Positions 44,099 through 53,421 are shown, counted from the stretch's first letter. The stretch: 64,000 nt of DNA from Methanomassiliicoccaceae archaeon UBA72 (GCA_002509405.1 DAVO01000013.1:463-64462), one strand, 5' to 3'. Notes: generated from the sequence alone by a model not told the origin. Made by a program: numbers and translations.

Positions 44099-44692
44099 AT
44101 GCGTAAAGATTTCCCCCCGGGCAGCTTCTTCGGAAGGATATATGCAGGAGAAGAACTCAGCACCGAAGACCCAGGCTATCAGGAGTTCGCCGAAGCCCTG
44201 GAACGTGCGAGACGCATCTGCGAGGAATACAACACGGGATACAAGACCCCGGACGAACGCAGGGAGATACTCGGAAGGTTGCTCATGGACGAAGTCGACG
44301 AGGACGCTATGATCAATCCTCCGTTCAGATGCGACCTCGGATTTAATCTGAAGTTGGGGAAGCGCGCACTGATCAACAGCAACTGTATGTTCCTGGATTC
44401 TAACAGGATCGTCTTAGGGGACTATGTCATGATAGGTCCCAACGTGACGATAATCACTCCGGACCATTCCCGCGACCCTCGGAGCAGACGGGCGGTAGGG
44501 ACAGTGTCCCGACCTGTCGTGATCGAGGATGATGTCTGGATCGGTGCAGGTTCGATAATCCTTCCTGGAGTGACCATAGGAAGGGGCTCGATCGTGGGGG
44601 CCGGTTCGGTCGTTACAAAGGATGTGGCTCCTGGCACCACAGTCGCAGGCAATCCCGCAAAACAGATAGGTGTCGTACGATGTTCGGAATAG
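44099..44692 (+). CDS. Maltose/galactoside O-acetyltransferase-like hexapeptide protein; stop is TAG followed by TGA
   Basis: 197 residues. An N-terminal helical cap (with GEELSTEDPGY) and a left-handed beta-helix of hexapeptide repeats, TPDHSRD with the likely catalytic His, and the closing VVAGNPAKQIG-like VAGNPAKQIG. Family members acetylate sugars with acetyl-CoA. The ATG lies about 26 bp after CATTAAGT, suggesting a leaderless start. The stop is the only TAG among the genes of this window and is followed immediately by TGA, so UAG read-through would add one residue. It overlaps the cardiolipin synthase gene by 13 nt. Confidence 0.86.
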   Translation: MRKDFPPGSFFGRIYAGEELSTEDPGYQEFAEALERARRICEEYNTGYKTPDERREILGRLLMDEVDEDAMINPPFRCDLGFNLKLGKRALINSNCMFLDSNRIVLGDYVMIGPNVTIITPDHSRDPRSRRAVGTVSRPVVIEDDVWIGAGSIILPGVTIGRGSIVGAGSVVTKDVAPGTTVAGNPAKQIGVVRCSE

Positions 44693-46155
44693 TGATACCT
44701 GGGGATTATCTCACTGGCAGCTTGTCGGGAGACATTATGCTGTTTATCATCCCGATAAACCTCATTTTCGTCTTCACAATGATATTCTGGGAGCGTTCGA
44801 ACCCGAAAAGCACGATGCTTTGGCTCCTGGTCATGTTGCTGTTCCCGCCGCTGGGCTTCGTGCTTTATCTGTTCTTCGGGCAGACGTTCTACTCCAAATA
44901 CGCGTTCAGGTCAAAAGCCCACGACGACAGGAGAATAAGGAGGGCACTTGAAGGCCAGAGGGTCCGACTCAGGATGGACAGCTCCATCCTCGAGAGAGAA
45001 CAACCCGGAAGCAGCGAGTTCATAATCACGATGACCAGGATGGGGCATGGATACACTAACGATAACGAAGTAAAGGTCTACACCGACGGGCGCGACTACT
45101 ACAGGGACCTTTTCGATGATATCCGCAACGCAAAGGAGACTATCAATTTCGAGTTCTACATCATAAGGGACGATGAAATGGGGTCGGCCCTGGTCAACCT
45201 GTTCACAGAGAAACTTAAACAGGGGGTCCAGGTCCGCGTGATGTGCGACGCCTACGGTTTCGGCAAGGGGCCCAAGGAGAGCATGAAGGAGTTCGTCAGG
45301 GCAGGAGGACATTTCACACTGTTCCACAGCCGTGCCACATGCATGCTCACTCCCCGCAAGAACAACAGGAATCACCGCAAGATAATGGTCGTTGACGGCA
45401 GGATTGGTTGGACCGGGGGACACAATATCGGCAACGAATACATCGGAATGGGCCCTCTGGGGAACTGGAAGGACACCAGCGTGAGGATCGAGGGAGGAGC
45501 AGTCCTGGGGATGCAGATAAGGTTCCTTACCGATTGGAGATACGCCACAAGAGTGGACATAACTACAGAGGACATATTCTACAAGAATATGCCAGGTAGG
45601 GGGAACAAAATAGTTCAGATGATCTCCGGAGGGCCCGACGTCCTTGAAAGAAGCCCTGTCCACGGCCAGTATATGATGCTGTTCACCAGGTGCAGGAGGA
45701 CACTGTATATCCACACCCCATATCTGGTGCCCGACGAGGCGGCGTTGTCGATGTTGAGGATCGCCGCCCTTTCAGGCGTGGATGTTAGGATAATCATACC
45801 CGACAAACCTGACCATCCGTTCGTTTACTGGGCGAACCTTTTCTATGCCAATCTGCTGATGCAGTCCGGGGTCAGGGTATACCATTACAAGAACGGGTTC
45901 ATGCATTCGAAGGCCATAGTGGCAGACTCTTACTACTGTTCGGTCGGCTCCGCGAACCTGGACGAGCGCAGCATGAATCTGAACTTCGAAACCAACGCCA
46001 TGATCTATTCCCACGAGATAGGAGAGCTCTTGTCCGAGGAGTTCCTCAAGGACCTGGAGCAGAGCGTCGAATTCACCGTTGAGAAGTATAGAAGCAAAAG
46101 GCGGATCGATTCGGTCAAAATCGCCTTTTGCAGGCTTGCCGCCGGTCAGCTCTGA
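44680..46155 (+). CDS. cls: Cardiolipin synthase, phospholipase D family
   Basis: 491 residues. Two N-terminal membrane helices (about 18-68), then two PLD domains with HKD motifs HRKIMVVD (H232) and HSKAIVAD (H409). It matches bacterial ClsA-type enzymes; archaeal homologues make cardiolipin from archaetidyl phospholipids. Its ATG lies inside the acetyltransferase gene, with AGGTG upstream. The 3' end overlaps the convergent PHP gene by 41 nt. Confidence 0.9.
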   Translation: MFGIVIPGDYLTGSLSGDIMLFIIPINLIFVFTMIFWERSNPKSTMLWLLVMLLFPPLGFVLYLFFGQTFYSKYAFRSKAHDDRRIRRALEGQRVRLRMDSSILEREQPGSSEFIITMTRMGHGYTNDNEVKVYTDGRDYYRDLFDDIRNAKETINFEFYIIRDDEMGSALVNLFTEKLKQGVQVRVMCDAYGFGKGPKESMKEFVRAGGHFTLFHSRATCMLTPRKNNRNHRKIMVVDGRIGWTGGHNIGNEYIGMGPLGNWKDTSVRIEGGAVLGMQIRFLTDWRYATRVDITTEDIFYKNMPGRGNKIVQMISGGPDVLERSPVHGQYMMLFTRCRRTLYIHTPYLVPDEAALSMLRIAALSGVDVRIIIPDKPDHPFVYWANLFYANLLMQSGVRVYHYKNGFMHSKAIVADSYYCSVGSANLDERSMNLNFETNAMIYSHEIGELLSEEFLKDLEQSVEFTVEKYRSKRRIDSVKIAFCRLAAGQL

Positions 46156-47020
46156 TGTTATTCTCTTCCGGAGGCCTGCGATGCCTTTTGATGTTCATCA
46201 CGGTCTGTTCCAGCTGTACGAAACCTACGGAAGGGGTGTGCCTGCAGAATTCCGTGAGCGAGGCCAGTCCCATCAATGTCTTGGTCGTGAGAGATTTCTC
46301 TTTTCCTATTACGCCGCTTTTCTTTTTCGCGATTTTGTTTAAAAACCCGTCCAGGTCTGAAGAGTCGGATACGGTCACTATGTTTCCCAGTTCTCTCAGG
46401 ATATGTCCGTCCGTCCCCCCGGTCACCCCCAGACCGTACCTTGAGACGGATTCGCATGCTTCGATGTTGGACCTGCGGGAGATCCCTCCGCTTATAACCT
46501 CGAAGGCATCGAGCCTCTTAGCCTCCGAGGAAGGTATGTAGTTCTTCCTGATACATACCTCCAGCCCTTTGTTCGAACCCAGATATCCCATTGGATGGGC
46601 TGCCGATACGATGCAGTTCTCGTTCTCAAGGAGGTCCAGAAGGTTTGAGGTCGGCATGTCCCTCAAAGCTATCCACTGGCACTATCTTATTTTGTCCTTT
46701 ATGTTATTGTCCCAGAAGGATTTCAGGTCTCTCCAGGAATAGAAATAGGTCAGAATATGCGGACCGTCGGAGGTGCTGACCTCCATCCCCGGCACGATCA
46801 GGGCGTCGCTCTTCATCTCCATTGCATCCAGTACCCCGCCGATCTGATTGTGGTCAGTTATTGCGACTCCCACCCCTTTGCTCAAGGCAAGCCGTACGAC
46901 ATCCTCGGCACGGGTATAGCTGTCAGAATAATGAGTGTGGAAATGCATGTCCGCGCACATCATCCCGGAATTTGCGATCTGCCCCATGTCGGGCTTTTCG
47001 AATAATATATTCTGGGTCAT
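46115..47020 (-). CDS. PHP-domain phosphoesterase with in-frame UAG (probable pyrrolysine at residue 113)
   Basis: Read through UAG this is a 301-residue PHP-family hydrolase. Before UAG lie H26-x-H28 (HFHTHYSD), TDH (D56, H57) and E80; after it lie AAHPMG (H142) and GGTDGH (D204, H206). All are metal ligands of a single PHP fold, so either half alone would be inactive. Both halves are in the same frame with no other disruption, which argues against a frameshift. UAG encodes pyrrolysine in Methanomassiliicoccales; a nonsense pseudogene is the alternative. The ATG overlaps the stop of dadD, so the two are cotranscribed. Confidence 0.8.
46682..46684 (-). other. In-frame UAG codon, candidate pyrrolysine site
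   Basis: The minus strand reads AAA ATA AGA TAG TGC CAG. Upstream and downstream codons continue the same PHP protein without any frame change. No second stop follows until the natural TGA at 46115-46117. Confidence 0.8.
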
Positions 47021-48306
47021 CTCAGGCAAAGTTGCCTCCATACATCTTCGGACTCTGCCAGCACGGAATCCTTGTCCAGTGTCATAATTTCCCGGTCTTC
47101 CATCACAAGATCGCCCTGGCACATCGTATGTTTCACATTTAGGCAAGATGCGGAGTATGCGATGTTTCCGATTATATTCTCGGAAAGCAGCGGCCTCATA
47201 TTGGGGTCCTTGCCGTCGAGCACTATGATGTCCGCGTATTTACCTGGCTCCAGGGACCCTATGCTGTCTTCCATCCCCACCGCCTTTGCACCGTCTATGG
47301 TAGCGAAGTCTATCAGCTCCTGTGCGCTGGCCACCCTGGCGTCCCATCTGCTGGACTTCTGAAGAAGTCCCAGCGTCTTCATTTCCGAGAACATGTCGAG
47401 GGAATTGTTGGTGGTGTTACCGTCGGTCCCGATGGACACGTTAACTCCGCTCGAGCGGAACTCCGGTATCGGGGCAACGCCCCCGGTCGCCAGCTTCATG
47501 TTGGAAACAGGGCATGTTGAGACCGAGAGGCCTGCCTGTCCCATGAGCCTGACCTCGTTCATTGTCAGCCATGCGGAGTGCGCCGCGACCCCTCTGGGGC
47601 CAAGTACTCCCAGGTCGGCGAGCCATTCGCCGGGCCTCTTTCCGGTGGATTTACGGTGCTCGTTGACTTCGCCTCTTGTCTCCGAAAGGTGGAAGTTCAT
47701 GGGAAGTTTTTCTCTGTCGGAAAGCTCCTTCGCCCCTATGCATGTCTCCTCGTTGCAGGCATATACTCCCTGAAGCCCCACACCCGGCACTATTTTTCTG
47801 ATATCCTTATGGGAACTGCAGAATCTGGCACAATTCTTTAGAGGATTCCCCGACTGGGTAGTCTTGTCTTCGTCTAGCACGCACCAGCAGAGCACCCCCC
47901 GTATCCCGGCCTCGCGGACCGCCTTGGCTATGACATCCTCCGAATAGTAGAGGTCCATGAAGGTCGTGGTGCCCCCACGGATCATCTCCATGCATCCCAG
48001 CTTTGCTCCGACATCGATATCTCTGTCCGTCCTGTCGGCATCTATCTTGAAGCTGGCATTCAGAAAGTCTGGGAATAGCAGGTCGTCCAGCGAACCTTTC
48101 ATCACCGACATCGCGACGTGCGTGTGGGTGTTTACCATCCCGGGCATTACCACGTCGCCTGCGGAGTCGATCTCCCGGTCTGCGGAACCCTCGAATTTCG
48201 GCCCGACGTAGATTATCTTCTCTTCTTCGACGGCCACATCTCCCCTGAATACGTCCCTGTCACGATTCTGGGTAACAACCCATCCGCCGCGAAAAACCGT
48301 TATCAT
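47017..48306 (-). CDS. dadD: 5'-deoxyadenosine / S-adenosylhomocysteine deaminase
   Basis: 429 residues, amidohydrolase of the ATZ/TRZ MTA/SAH deaminase family: metal motif NTHTHVAMS, FHLSETRGE, AHSAWL and the SIGTDGNTTNNSLDM active-site block. In methanogens this enzyme deaminates 5'-deoxyadenosine, SAH and related nucleosides from radical-SAM and methyl-transfer reactions. It overlaps the PHP gene by 4 nt (ATGA) and is divergent from the MBL gene. Confidence 0.9.
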   Translation of the reverse strand: MITVFRGGWVVTQNRDRDVFRGDVAVEEEKIIYVGPKFEGSADREIDSAGDVVMPGMVNTHTHVAMSVMKGSLDDLLFPDFLNASFKIDADRTDRDIDVGAKLGCMEMIRGGTTTFMDLYYSEDVIAKAVREAGIRGVLCWCVLDEDKTTQSGNPLKNCARFCSSHKDIRKIVPGVGLQGVYACNEETCIGAKELSDREKLPMNFHLSETRGEVNEHRKSTGKRPGEWLADLGVLGPRGVAAHSAWLTMNEVRLMGQAGLSVSTCPVSNMKLATGGVAPIPEFRSSGVNVSIGTDGNTTNNSLDMFSEMKTLGLLQKSSRWDARVASAQELIDFATIDGAKAVGMEDSIGSLEPGKYADIIVLDGKDPNMRPLLSENIIGNIAYSASCLNVKHTMCQGDLVMEDREIMTLDKDSVLAESEDVWRQLCLR

Positions 48307-48386
48307 AGAAGTTGTAACCTTCTATTCGACTTTAACATTTTCCGGTTTTGAAAAGACGGATATATTTATAAGACATAACCCGGAGC

Positions 48387-49220
48387 ATGTCGACTCGCAT
48401 TATTTTTTTGGGGACCGGAGGCGGTCGGCATACTACGATGTACCAGACCCGGTGCACCGGAGGCTTCCTCATTATGAGGGGCGAGGACATAATCCATGTG
48501 GACCCGGGGCCCGGCGCTTTGACCCAGATGCGCAATATAAGGTACGATCTAACACGTACGGATTCAGTGATAATCTCTCATGCCCATCCCGACCACTACG
48601 CAGATGCCGAATCTGTGATCGAAGGTTGCGCTTTCGGGGGATGGAAGAAGAGGGGGCACATATACGGAAGCGTGACCGCACTGAAAGGCCAGAATGAACT
48701 GGGACCTTGCATTTCGGGATATCATCAGAGAATTGCAAAGGACTGCACCGTCCTGTCCCCCGGAGACGTGGTCGATATCGAGGGCATAAAGACCGAGATA
48801 TGCAGGTCCATGCACAGCGACCCCACCAACATAGGATTCAAGTTTCACACTCCCGACGGCATAATTTCATACGTAAGCGACACCGAATATACGCCGGAGA
48901 TTGCAGACCAGTATATCGGGTCAAGGGTTCTGATACTTCCTGTCACGGCGCCCGACGACATGCGTATAAAAGGTCACCTGTGCACTGACCAGGCGATACC
49001 CTTTATTGAGAGGGTCAAGCCTGAGGTCGCCCTTTTCATTCACCTAGGGATCATGATGATCAGGACCGGTCCGGAGCAACAGGCGGAGAAGGCGGAGAGG
49101 GCCACGGGTGTCACGACCATCGCCCTGCGCGACAGGACGGTTATGGACGTGGGCAAAGATATCGTGTTCCACGAGGCCCGGGTCTACGAAGAGGAATGGA
49201 TTCCGGACAGCTCCCCGTGA
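48387..49220 (+). CDS. MBL-fold metallo-hydrolase
   Basis: 277 residues with the metallo-beta-lactamase motif H65-x-H67-x-D69-H70 (HAHPDH), a later MHSD and a C-terminal HLGIM, giving the usual dinuclear zinc site. The N-terminal LGTGGGRHTT and overall length resemble RNase Z-like and PhnP-like phosphodiesterases, but a specific substrate cannot be assigned. TATA-like ATATATTTATAAG lies about 20-25 bp upstream of the ATG. Confidence 0.84.
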   Translation: MSTRIIFLGTGGGRHTTMYQTRCTGGFLIMRGEDIIHVDPGPGALTQMRNIRYDLTRTDSVIISHAHPDHYADAESVIEGCAFGGWKKRGHIYGSVTALKGQNELGPCISGYHQRIAKDCTVLSPGDVVDIEGIKTEICRSMHSDPTNIGFKFHTPDGIISYVSDTEYTPEIADQYIGSRVLILPVTAPDDMRIKGHLCTDQAIPFIERVKPEVALFIHLGIMMIRTGPEQQAEKAERATGVTTIALRDRTVMDVGKDIVFHEARVYEEEWIPDSSP

Positions 49221-50549
49221 TCATATGGGATAAAATCCGTCCATACCTGTGGGAATACCGACCCTCTCGAAATCCATATAGTCTGTGAGCGGGTCGTAGT
49301 TGTATTTGACACTGGTGTATCCAATGTGGTACTGGGAGTCTGTGGTGGTCTCGCAACCGTAGTATTTGGTCGGAACCCCGCCGATTGTCAGCGTCTGATA
49401 TATGTTATATTCACCGACATAGTCCGGCGTATGGTAGGAGTACGGGTTCGTAGTAAGCTCAACGCCCGCCATTGCGTGACCTGGTAGCAGGGCCACGGCT
49501 GCGTCGTACCCGGCTGCCTTGAACAGCAGGGCGCACAGGAAAGATGTATCTTCGCAGTCGCCCGCTCCCTGCATTATGGTCTCGGTCGGGAACGCCCAGT
49601 ACTCGCTTTTGCCATACAGCAGTTCGTCGGGTCCCCACTCTTCGCCGTCCGATTCCGCGGTCGGATAGCTGAACTCCTCCTGGACGAAAGCAAGTAGATA
49701 TGAGGCATAGGTGTAGCTTCCTGATTCGGGCAACAATCCTGTCTCTTCGTAATACTCTGTTCCCAGCTGATTTTCCAGCTCGGTAATCGCTTCATTTTCC
49801 GAAACGAAGGGGATGATGAGGTCTTCGATGTCCCGAACGTCGCTGATTCCGCGTGCGCCGGTGTATTCGGCCGCCGCGAGACAGTCACCATACTGGAAAC
49901 TGAATTCGAGATTGAACGCAATGGATGATGCGGGGTTATCCGAATATGTCGGGTCGAAATTCCAAGAATAGCTCCTGACCACCTCTCCCTGGAGAACGAA
50001 TGTTCCGGAGTATGTCTTTCCATTTACCTCGACGATCACCGAGTAATGTCCGGGTTCGAGGGTGCAGGTCAAGGTTTTTCCGCCTTCTCCGAGGACCGCT
50101 CCATCGGGCATGCTGTGACCTGTATACTCGTATGTGTCGACACCGTCATAGACGTAAAGGGGGGTGTCTAGGCACCTTATGCCCCAGTTGTAGCCACCCA
50201 GCGTTTTGGCGTTCATCGTGAGGACGATACTGCACGACCCGTCGGAAGGGTTCGTGTCAGAAGGGTCGGAAATAATGGATATATGACCCGAACCGACGTC
50301 GCCGTCGGCATAGAGGATGTATTCATCGGCGACAAAAGGGTTTCCGTCGGGGGAAGTCCAGACTGCGAATCCCACGATTCCTGCGGAGAGAACGGCAATA
50401 ATCGCGAATATCGCGATGACGGCATTCCTGTTCGACTTGCCGCCGGCCTTAGGGGGACTCGGCGGGGCAGGGCCGCTGATAAAAGTGCCACAACTGGTGC
50501 AGAAGCTTGCTTTCTCGTCGTTCACGGAACCGCATTGCGGACAGTACAC
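49221..50549 (-). CDS. Zinc-ribbon, membrane-anchored transglutaminase-like protein
   Basis: 442 residues. N-terminal zinc ribbon (CPQCG ... CTSCG), a Pro-rich linker, one membrane helix (about 43-65), then an extracytoplasmic part of about 375 residues ending in a transglutaminase-like domain with GDCED (C332) and PGHAMAG (H358), the first two residues of the catalytic triad. Such proteins may act as thiol proteases or cross-linkers at the cell surface; here this is inferred. It ends tail-to-tail with the MBL gene. Confidence 0.78.
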   Translation of the reverse strand: MYCPQCGSVNDEKASFCTSCGTFISGPAPPSPPKAGGKSNRNAVIAIFAIIAVLSAGIVGFAVWTSPDGNPFVADEYILYADGDVGSGHISIISDPSDTNPSDGSCSIVLTMNAKTLGGYNWGIRCLDTPLYVYDGVDTYEYTGHSMPDGAVLGEGGKTLTCTLEPGHYSVIVEVNGKTYSGTFVLQGEVVRSYSWNFDPTYSDNPASSIAFNLEFSFQYGDCLAAAEYTGARGISDVRDIEDLIIPFVSENEAITELENQLGTEYYEETGLLPESGSYTYASYLLAFVQEEFSYPTAESDGEEWGPDELLYGKSEYWAFPTETIMQGAGDCEDTSFLCALLFKAAGYDAAVALLPGHAMAGVELTTNPYSYHTPDYVGEYNIYQTLTIGGVPTKYYGCETTTDSQYHIGYTSVKYNYDPLTDYMDFERVGIPTGMDGFYPI

Positions 50550-50662
50550 GCCCTTACGACGATTATAAGGTTATAATGTTTTGGCAAAACGTATGCTAAT
50601 ACGGGTAAGCGAGTACAGGAATCGGAGACATCCTTAAACGTGGGATGCCGATTTCCGGGTCA

Positions 50663-51988
50663 ATGAGCGTAGAGTCGGAAGTTTTGGAAAGGATCAAGCC
50701 GAAGCAACAGGAGATCGAACGCATATCCGATGCGGCGAAGAATCTGAAGGAGAGGGCGGAGGCATATATCCAAGAAAACGGCCTTGCAGCCACGGAGGTC
50801 AGGTTTGTAGGCTCTTTCGCAAAAGATACGTTCCTTTCCGATCCGGACCTCGACATATTTCTCTTATTCCCTCCCGAAGTGTCGCGCGAAACGCTTGAGA
50901 ACGAGGGGCTGAAGGCGGGCGAGGACCTCCTCCACGGCACGCGCATGTATTCCGAGCATCCGTACACCCGCGGAAAGTTCATGGGAATGGATGTGGACAT
51001 GGTACCATGCTATCTTATGGAAAACACAAAGAAGCTGCAGTCCTCGGTTGATCGCACGCCGTTCCATACGGAATATGTGCGGTCCCATCTACGTCCCGAG
51101 CAGAAAGACGACGTAAGGCTGCTGAAAAAATTCATGAAAGGAATAGCCGCATACGGAGCAGAGCCCAACACCCGCGGTTTCTCTGGATATCTGTGCGAGC
51201 TCCTTGTCATCAAATATGGAAGCTTCAGGAAGGTTCTGGAGGCGGCGTCCGATTGGAGAGAGGGCACCGTCATCGAGATCGAGGGCAGAGGGCCTGTTTC
51301 TGTTGCACCGATGACCGTCTACGATCCCGTCGATCCTAGGAGGAATGTAGCTTCGGCCGTGCACCTGGACACCATGTCACTATTCATTGTGGCCTCAAGA
51401 GCGTACCTTCAGGCTCCGGATTGGAGGTTCTTTTTCCCTTTCGACCGTCCTGCGATGTCACAGGAAGAGCTCAGGGCCAAGGCCGAACACCACGGCTCTC
51501 GCCTTTTGACAGTGATTTTCAAGAGACCTAACGTCATCGAGGACAACCTGTATTCCCAGCTGTGGAAGACCCAGTACGCCTTGACCAGGAAGATGAACGA
51601 GTTCGATTTCACTGTCCTGAGGGCGGTACACGAGATGGACGCGGAGGAGATGAGGATAGTCTTCGAGCTCGAGCGCGATCTTCTCTCTAAGACCTTCAAA
51701 CACGTGGGCCCGCCGGTGGGTGTCTCCAACGCCGATTCTTTCCTTAAGAAGTGGAAGGGTAACGAATACGGAGAGCCGTTCATCGAGGATGGCGGCTGGA
51801 ACGTTATCGCCGAGAGGATGTATTTCTCTGCAAAAGAGATGCTTTCCGAGGAGGCGGCGATAGCAGGAATCGGGAGGGAGCTGGACCCTGACACCATGGC
51901 CATAAGGGACCATGAGGACTCCATCCGCTACACTCCGGCGGACCTTCTGACCGAGCTTCTAGACCCTAAGATGAGCTGGGAGAACTGA
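50663..51988 (+). CDS. cca: CCA tRNA nucleotidyltransferase, archaeal class I
   Basis: 441 residues. The nucleotidyltransferase head has GSFAKDTFLSDPDLDIF (G50 to F66, catalytic D62/D64) and a third Asp in MDVDMVPCY. The length and C-terminal all-helical/palm region match archaeal class I CCA-adding enzymes. The ATG at SVESEV is preferred because CCTTAAACG lies about 30 bp upstream. Useful here because tRNA-Leu lacks an encoded CCA. Confidence 0.95.
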   Translation: MSVESEVLERIKPKQQEIERISDAAKNLKERAEAYIQENGLAATEVRFVGSFAKDTFLSDPDLDIFLLFPPEVSRETLENEGLKAGEDLLHGTRMYSEHPYTRGKFMGMDVDMVPCYLMENTKKLQSSVDRTPFHTEYVRSHLRPEQKDDVRLLKKFMKGIAAYGAEPNTRGFSGYLCELLVIKYGSFRKVLEAASDWREGTVIEIEGRGPVSVAPMTVYDPVDPRRNVASAVHLDTMSLFIVASRAYLQAPDWRFFFPFDRPAMSQEELRAKAEHHGSRLLTVIFKRPNVIEDNLYSQLWKTQYALTRKMNEFDFTVLRAVHEMDAEEMRIVFELERDLLSKTFKHVGPPVGVSNADSFLKKWKGNEYGEPFIEDGGWNVIAERMYFSAKEMLSEEAAIAGIGRELDPDTMAIRDHEDSIRYTPADLLTELLDPKMSWEN

Positions 51989-51989
51989 T

Positions 51990-52355
51990 TCAGTAGAACG
52001 GTGCGTTGATCAGCAGAATCGTTATCCCCAGCGCGAGCAGGAAGTACATGGCGTAGTTGGCTACCATGCTTTTACCGTCGATCATCTCGACCCTCACCCT
52101 TAAAAGTGCCAGCAGCCTCTTCATGAATACTATCAGAAGTATGCAGACAAGGAGACCTACCAGCCACATGTGGGCACCCAGCGTGTATGTGAAAGCCCAT
52201 ATCACGCCACCGATCAGGGAAAGCAGAATGACTACAAAGAACACCTTGGTGTTGAAGAGTTCTTTGAGAATGAACTCCTTCTCGTCGAACTCGGTTGGAG
52301 TGAACTCGTATGTTTCTTCGGGCTCCTCCTTTATTCTCCGTTTCTTCTTTGCCAT
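51990..52355 (-). CDS. Small three-helix membrane protein, unknown function
   Basis: 121 residues: a basic then acidic N-terminal segment (MAKKKRRIKEEPEE), followed by three membrane helices. No family is recognised with confidence. A TATA-like ATTATAAATC sits about 35 bp upstream on this strand. It runs tail-to-tail to cca with no gap. Confidence 0.6.
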   Translation of the reverse strand: MAKKKRRIKEEPEETYEFTPTEFDEKEFILKELFNTKVFFVVILLSLIGGVIWAFTYTLGAHMWLVGLLVCILLIVFMKRLLALLRVRVEMIDGKSMVANYAMYFLLALGITILLINAPFY

Positions 52356-52474
52356 CCCGTGCTAATCCTAGAACTTAGATATAAAGATTTATAATGTCAT
52401 TTTCGGAAAAATCGGTGACCCCTCACGCTTCGGGTTAAATATCGACGCTCTGTTTGAGTGTCGGAGAGATACCA

Positions 52475-53416
52475 ATGGTCACCAAAACTCTAGAAGACAT
52501 ACCAGGAGTAGGACCAGCCATTTCAGAAAAACTCCGCGAAGCAGGATACACGGATCTGATGGCCATTGCTGTTGCCCCTCCCAAAGAACTTGCGGAACTC
52601 TGCGAGATCGGAGAGAAAAAGGCGGCAGACATCATCGAGGGCGCAAAGCTTTGCGCAGATATCGGTGGGTTCGAAACAGGAGACGAGATACTTGAAAGAC
52701 GCAAGCTTGTAACCAAGCTGACGACAGGCTCCAAAGCTCTTGACGAGCTGATGGGAGGGGGGCTCGAAAGCCAGTCCATCGTGGAATTTTTCGGCGAGTT
52801 CGGGAGCTGCAAGTCGCAGCTATGCTTCCAGCTTGCAGTAAACGCCACAATGCCGGAAGAGATGGGCGGTCTTGATTCGGATGTGATCATCATCGATTCC
52901 GAGAACACCTTCAGACCGGAGAGGATCATACAGATGTCCACATATCTGGGCCTCGACCCCGAGGCGACACTCAAGAGAATTCATGTAGCTAGGGCGTTCA
53001 ACTCCCAACACCAGATACTCCTCGTGGGAAAGGCCATCGAGCTGGCAAAGGATCTGAAGGTCAGACTTCTGATAGTGGATTCCCTTACATCTCATTTCAG
53101 GGCCGAATATATCGGCAGGGGAACGCTTGCGGAAAGGCAGCAGATCCTCAACAGGCACATGCATGACCTGCTGAACTTTTCGACTGTGAATAACGCCGTG
53201 ATAGCTGTCACCAACCAGGTATCATCGAAGCCGGATGCGTTCTTCGGAGACCCGACCAGACCCATCGGAGGCAACATCGTCGGACACACGGCCACTTTCC
53301 GCATATATCTTCGCAAAGGTAAGGCCGGAAAGAGGATAGCCAGACTGATCGATTCGCCGAACCTTCCCGAGGGTGAGGCGGTCTTCATGGTCACCGAAGA
53401 CGGTATTAAGGACTGA
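52475..53416 (+). CDS. radA: DNA repair and recombination protein RadA
   Basis: 313 residues. An N-terminal helix-hairpin-helix domain (PGVGPAISEKL), the polymerisation motif region, and a RecA core with Walker B LLIVDS and the L2 region NQVSSKPDAFFGDP. The Walker A reads GEFGSCKSQ, so the glycine before the P-loop lysine is Cys112; the usual family sequence is GEFGSGK(T/S)Q. The start follows GGAGA by about 8 nt, with TTAAATAT upstream. It ends in a hairpin that overlaps the start of the next gene. It makes recombination filaments on ssDNA. Confidence 0.94.
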   Translation: MVTKTLEDIPGVGPAISEKLREAGYTDLMAIAVAPPKELAELCEIGEKKAADIIEGAKLCADIGGFETGDEILERRKLVTKLTTGSKALDELMGGGLESQSIVEFFGEFGSCKSQLCFQLAVNATMPEEMGGLDSDVIIIDSENTFRPERIIQMSTYLGLDPEATLKRIHVARAFNSQHQILLVGKAIELAKDLKVRLLIVDSLTSHFRAEYIGRGTLAERQQILNRHMHDLLNFSTVNNAVIAVTNQVSSKPDAFFGDPTRPIGGNIVGHTATFRIYLRKGKAGKRIARLIDSPNLPEGEAVFMVTEDGIKD

Positions 53417-53421
53417 AACCA

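Noticed and set aside
46115..47020. Explaining the PHP gene as a frameshift or two separate genes
   Set aside because: Both halves are in one frame with only TAG between them, and the metal ligands of a single PHP site are shared between the halves.
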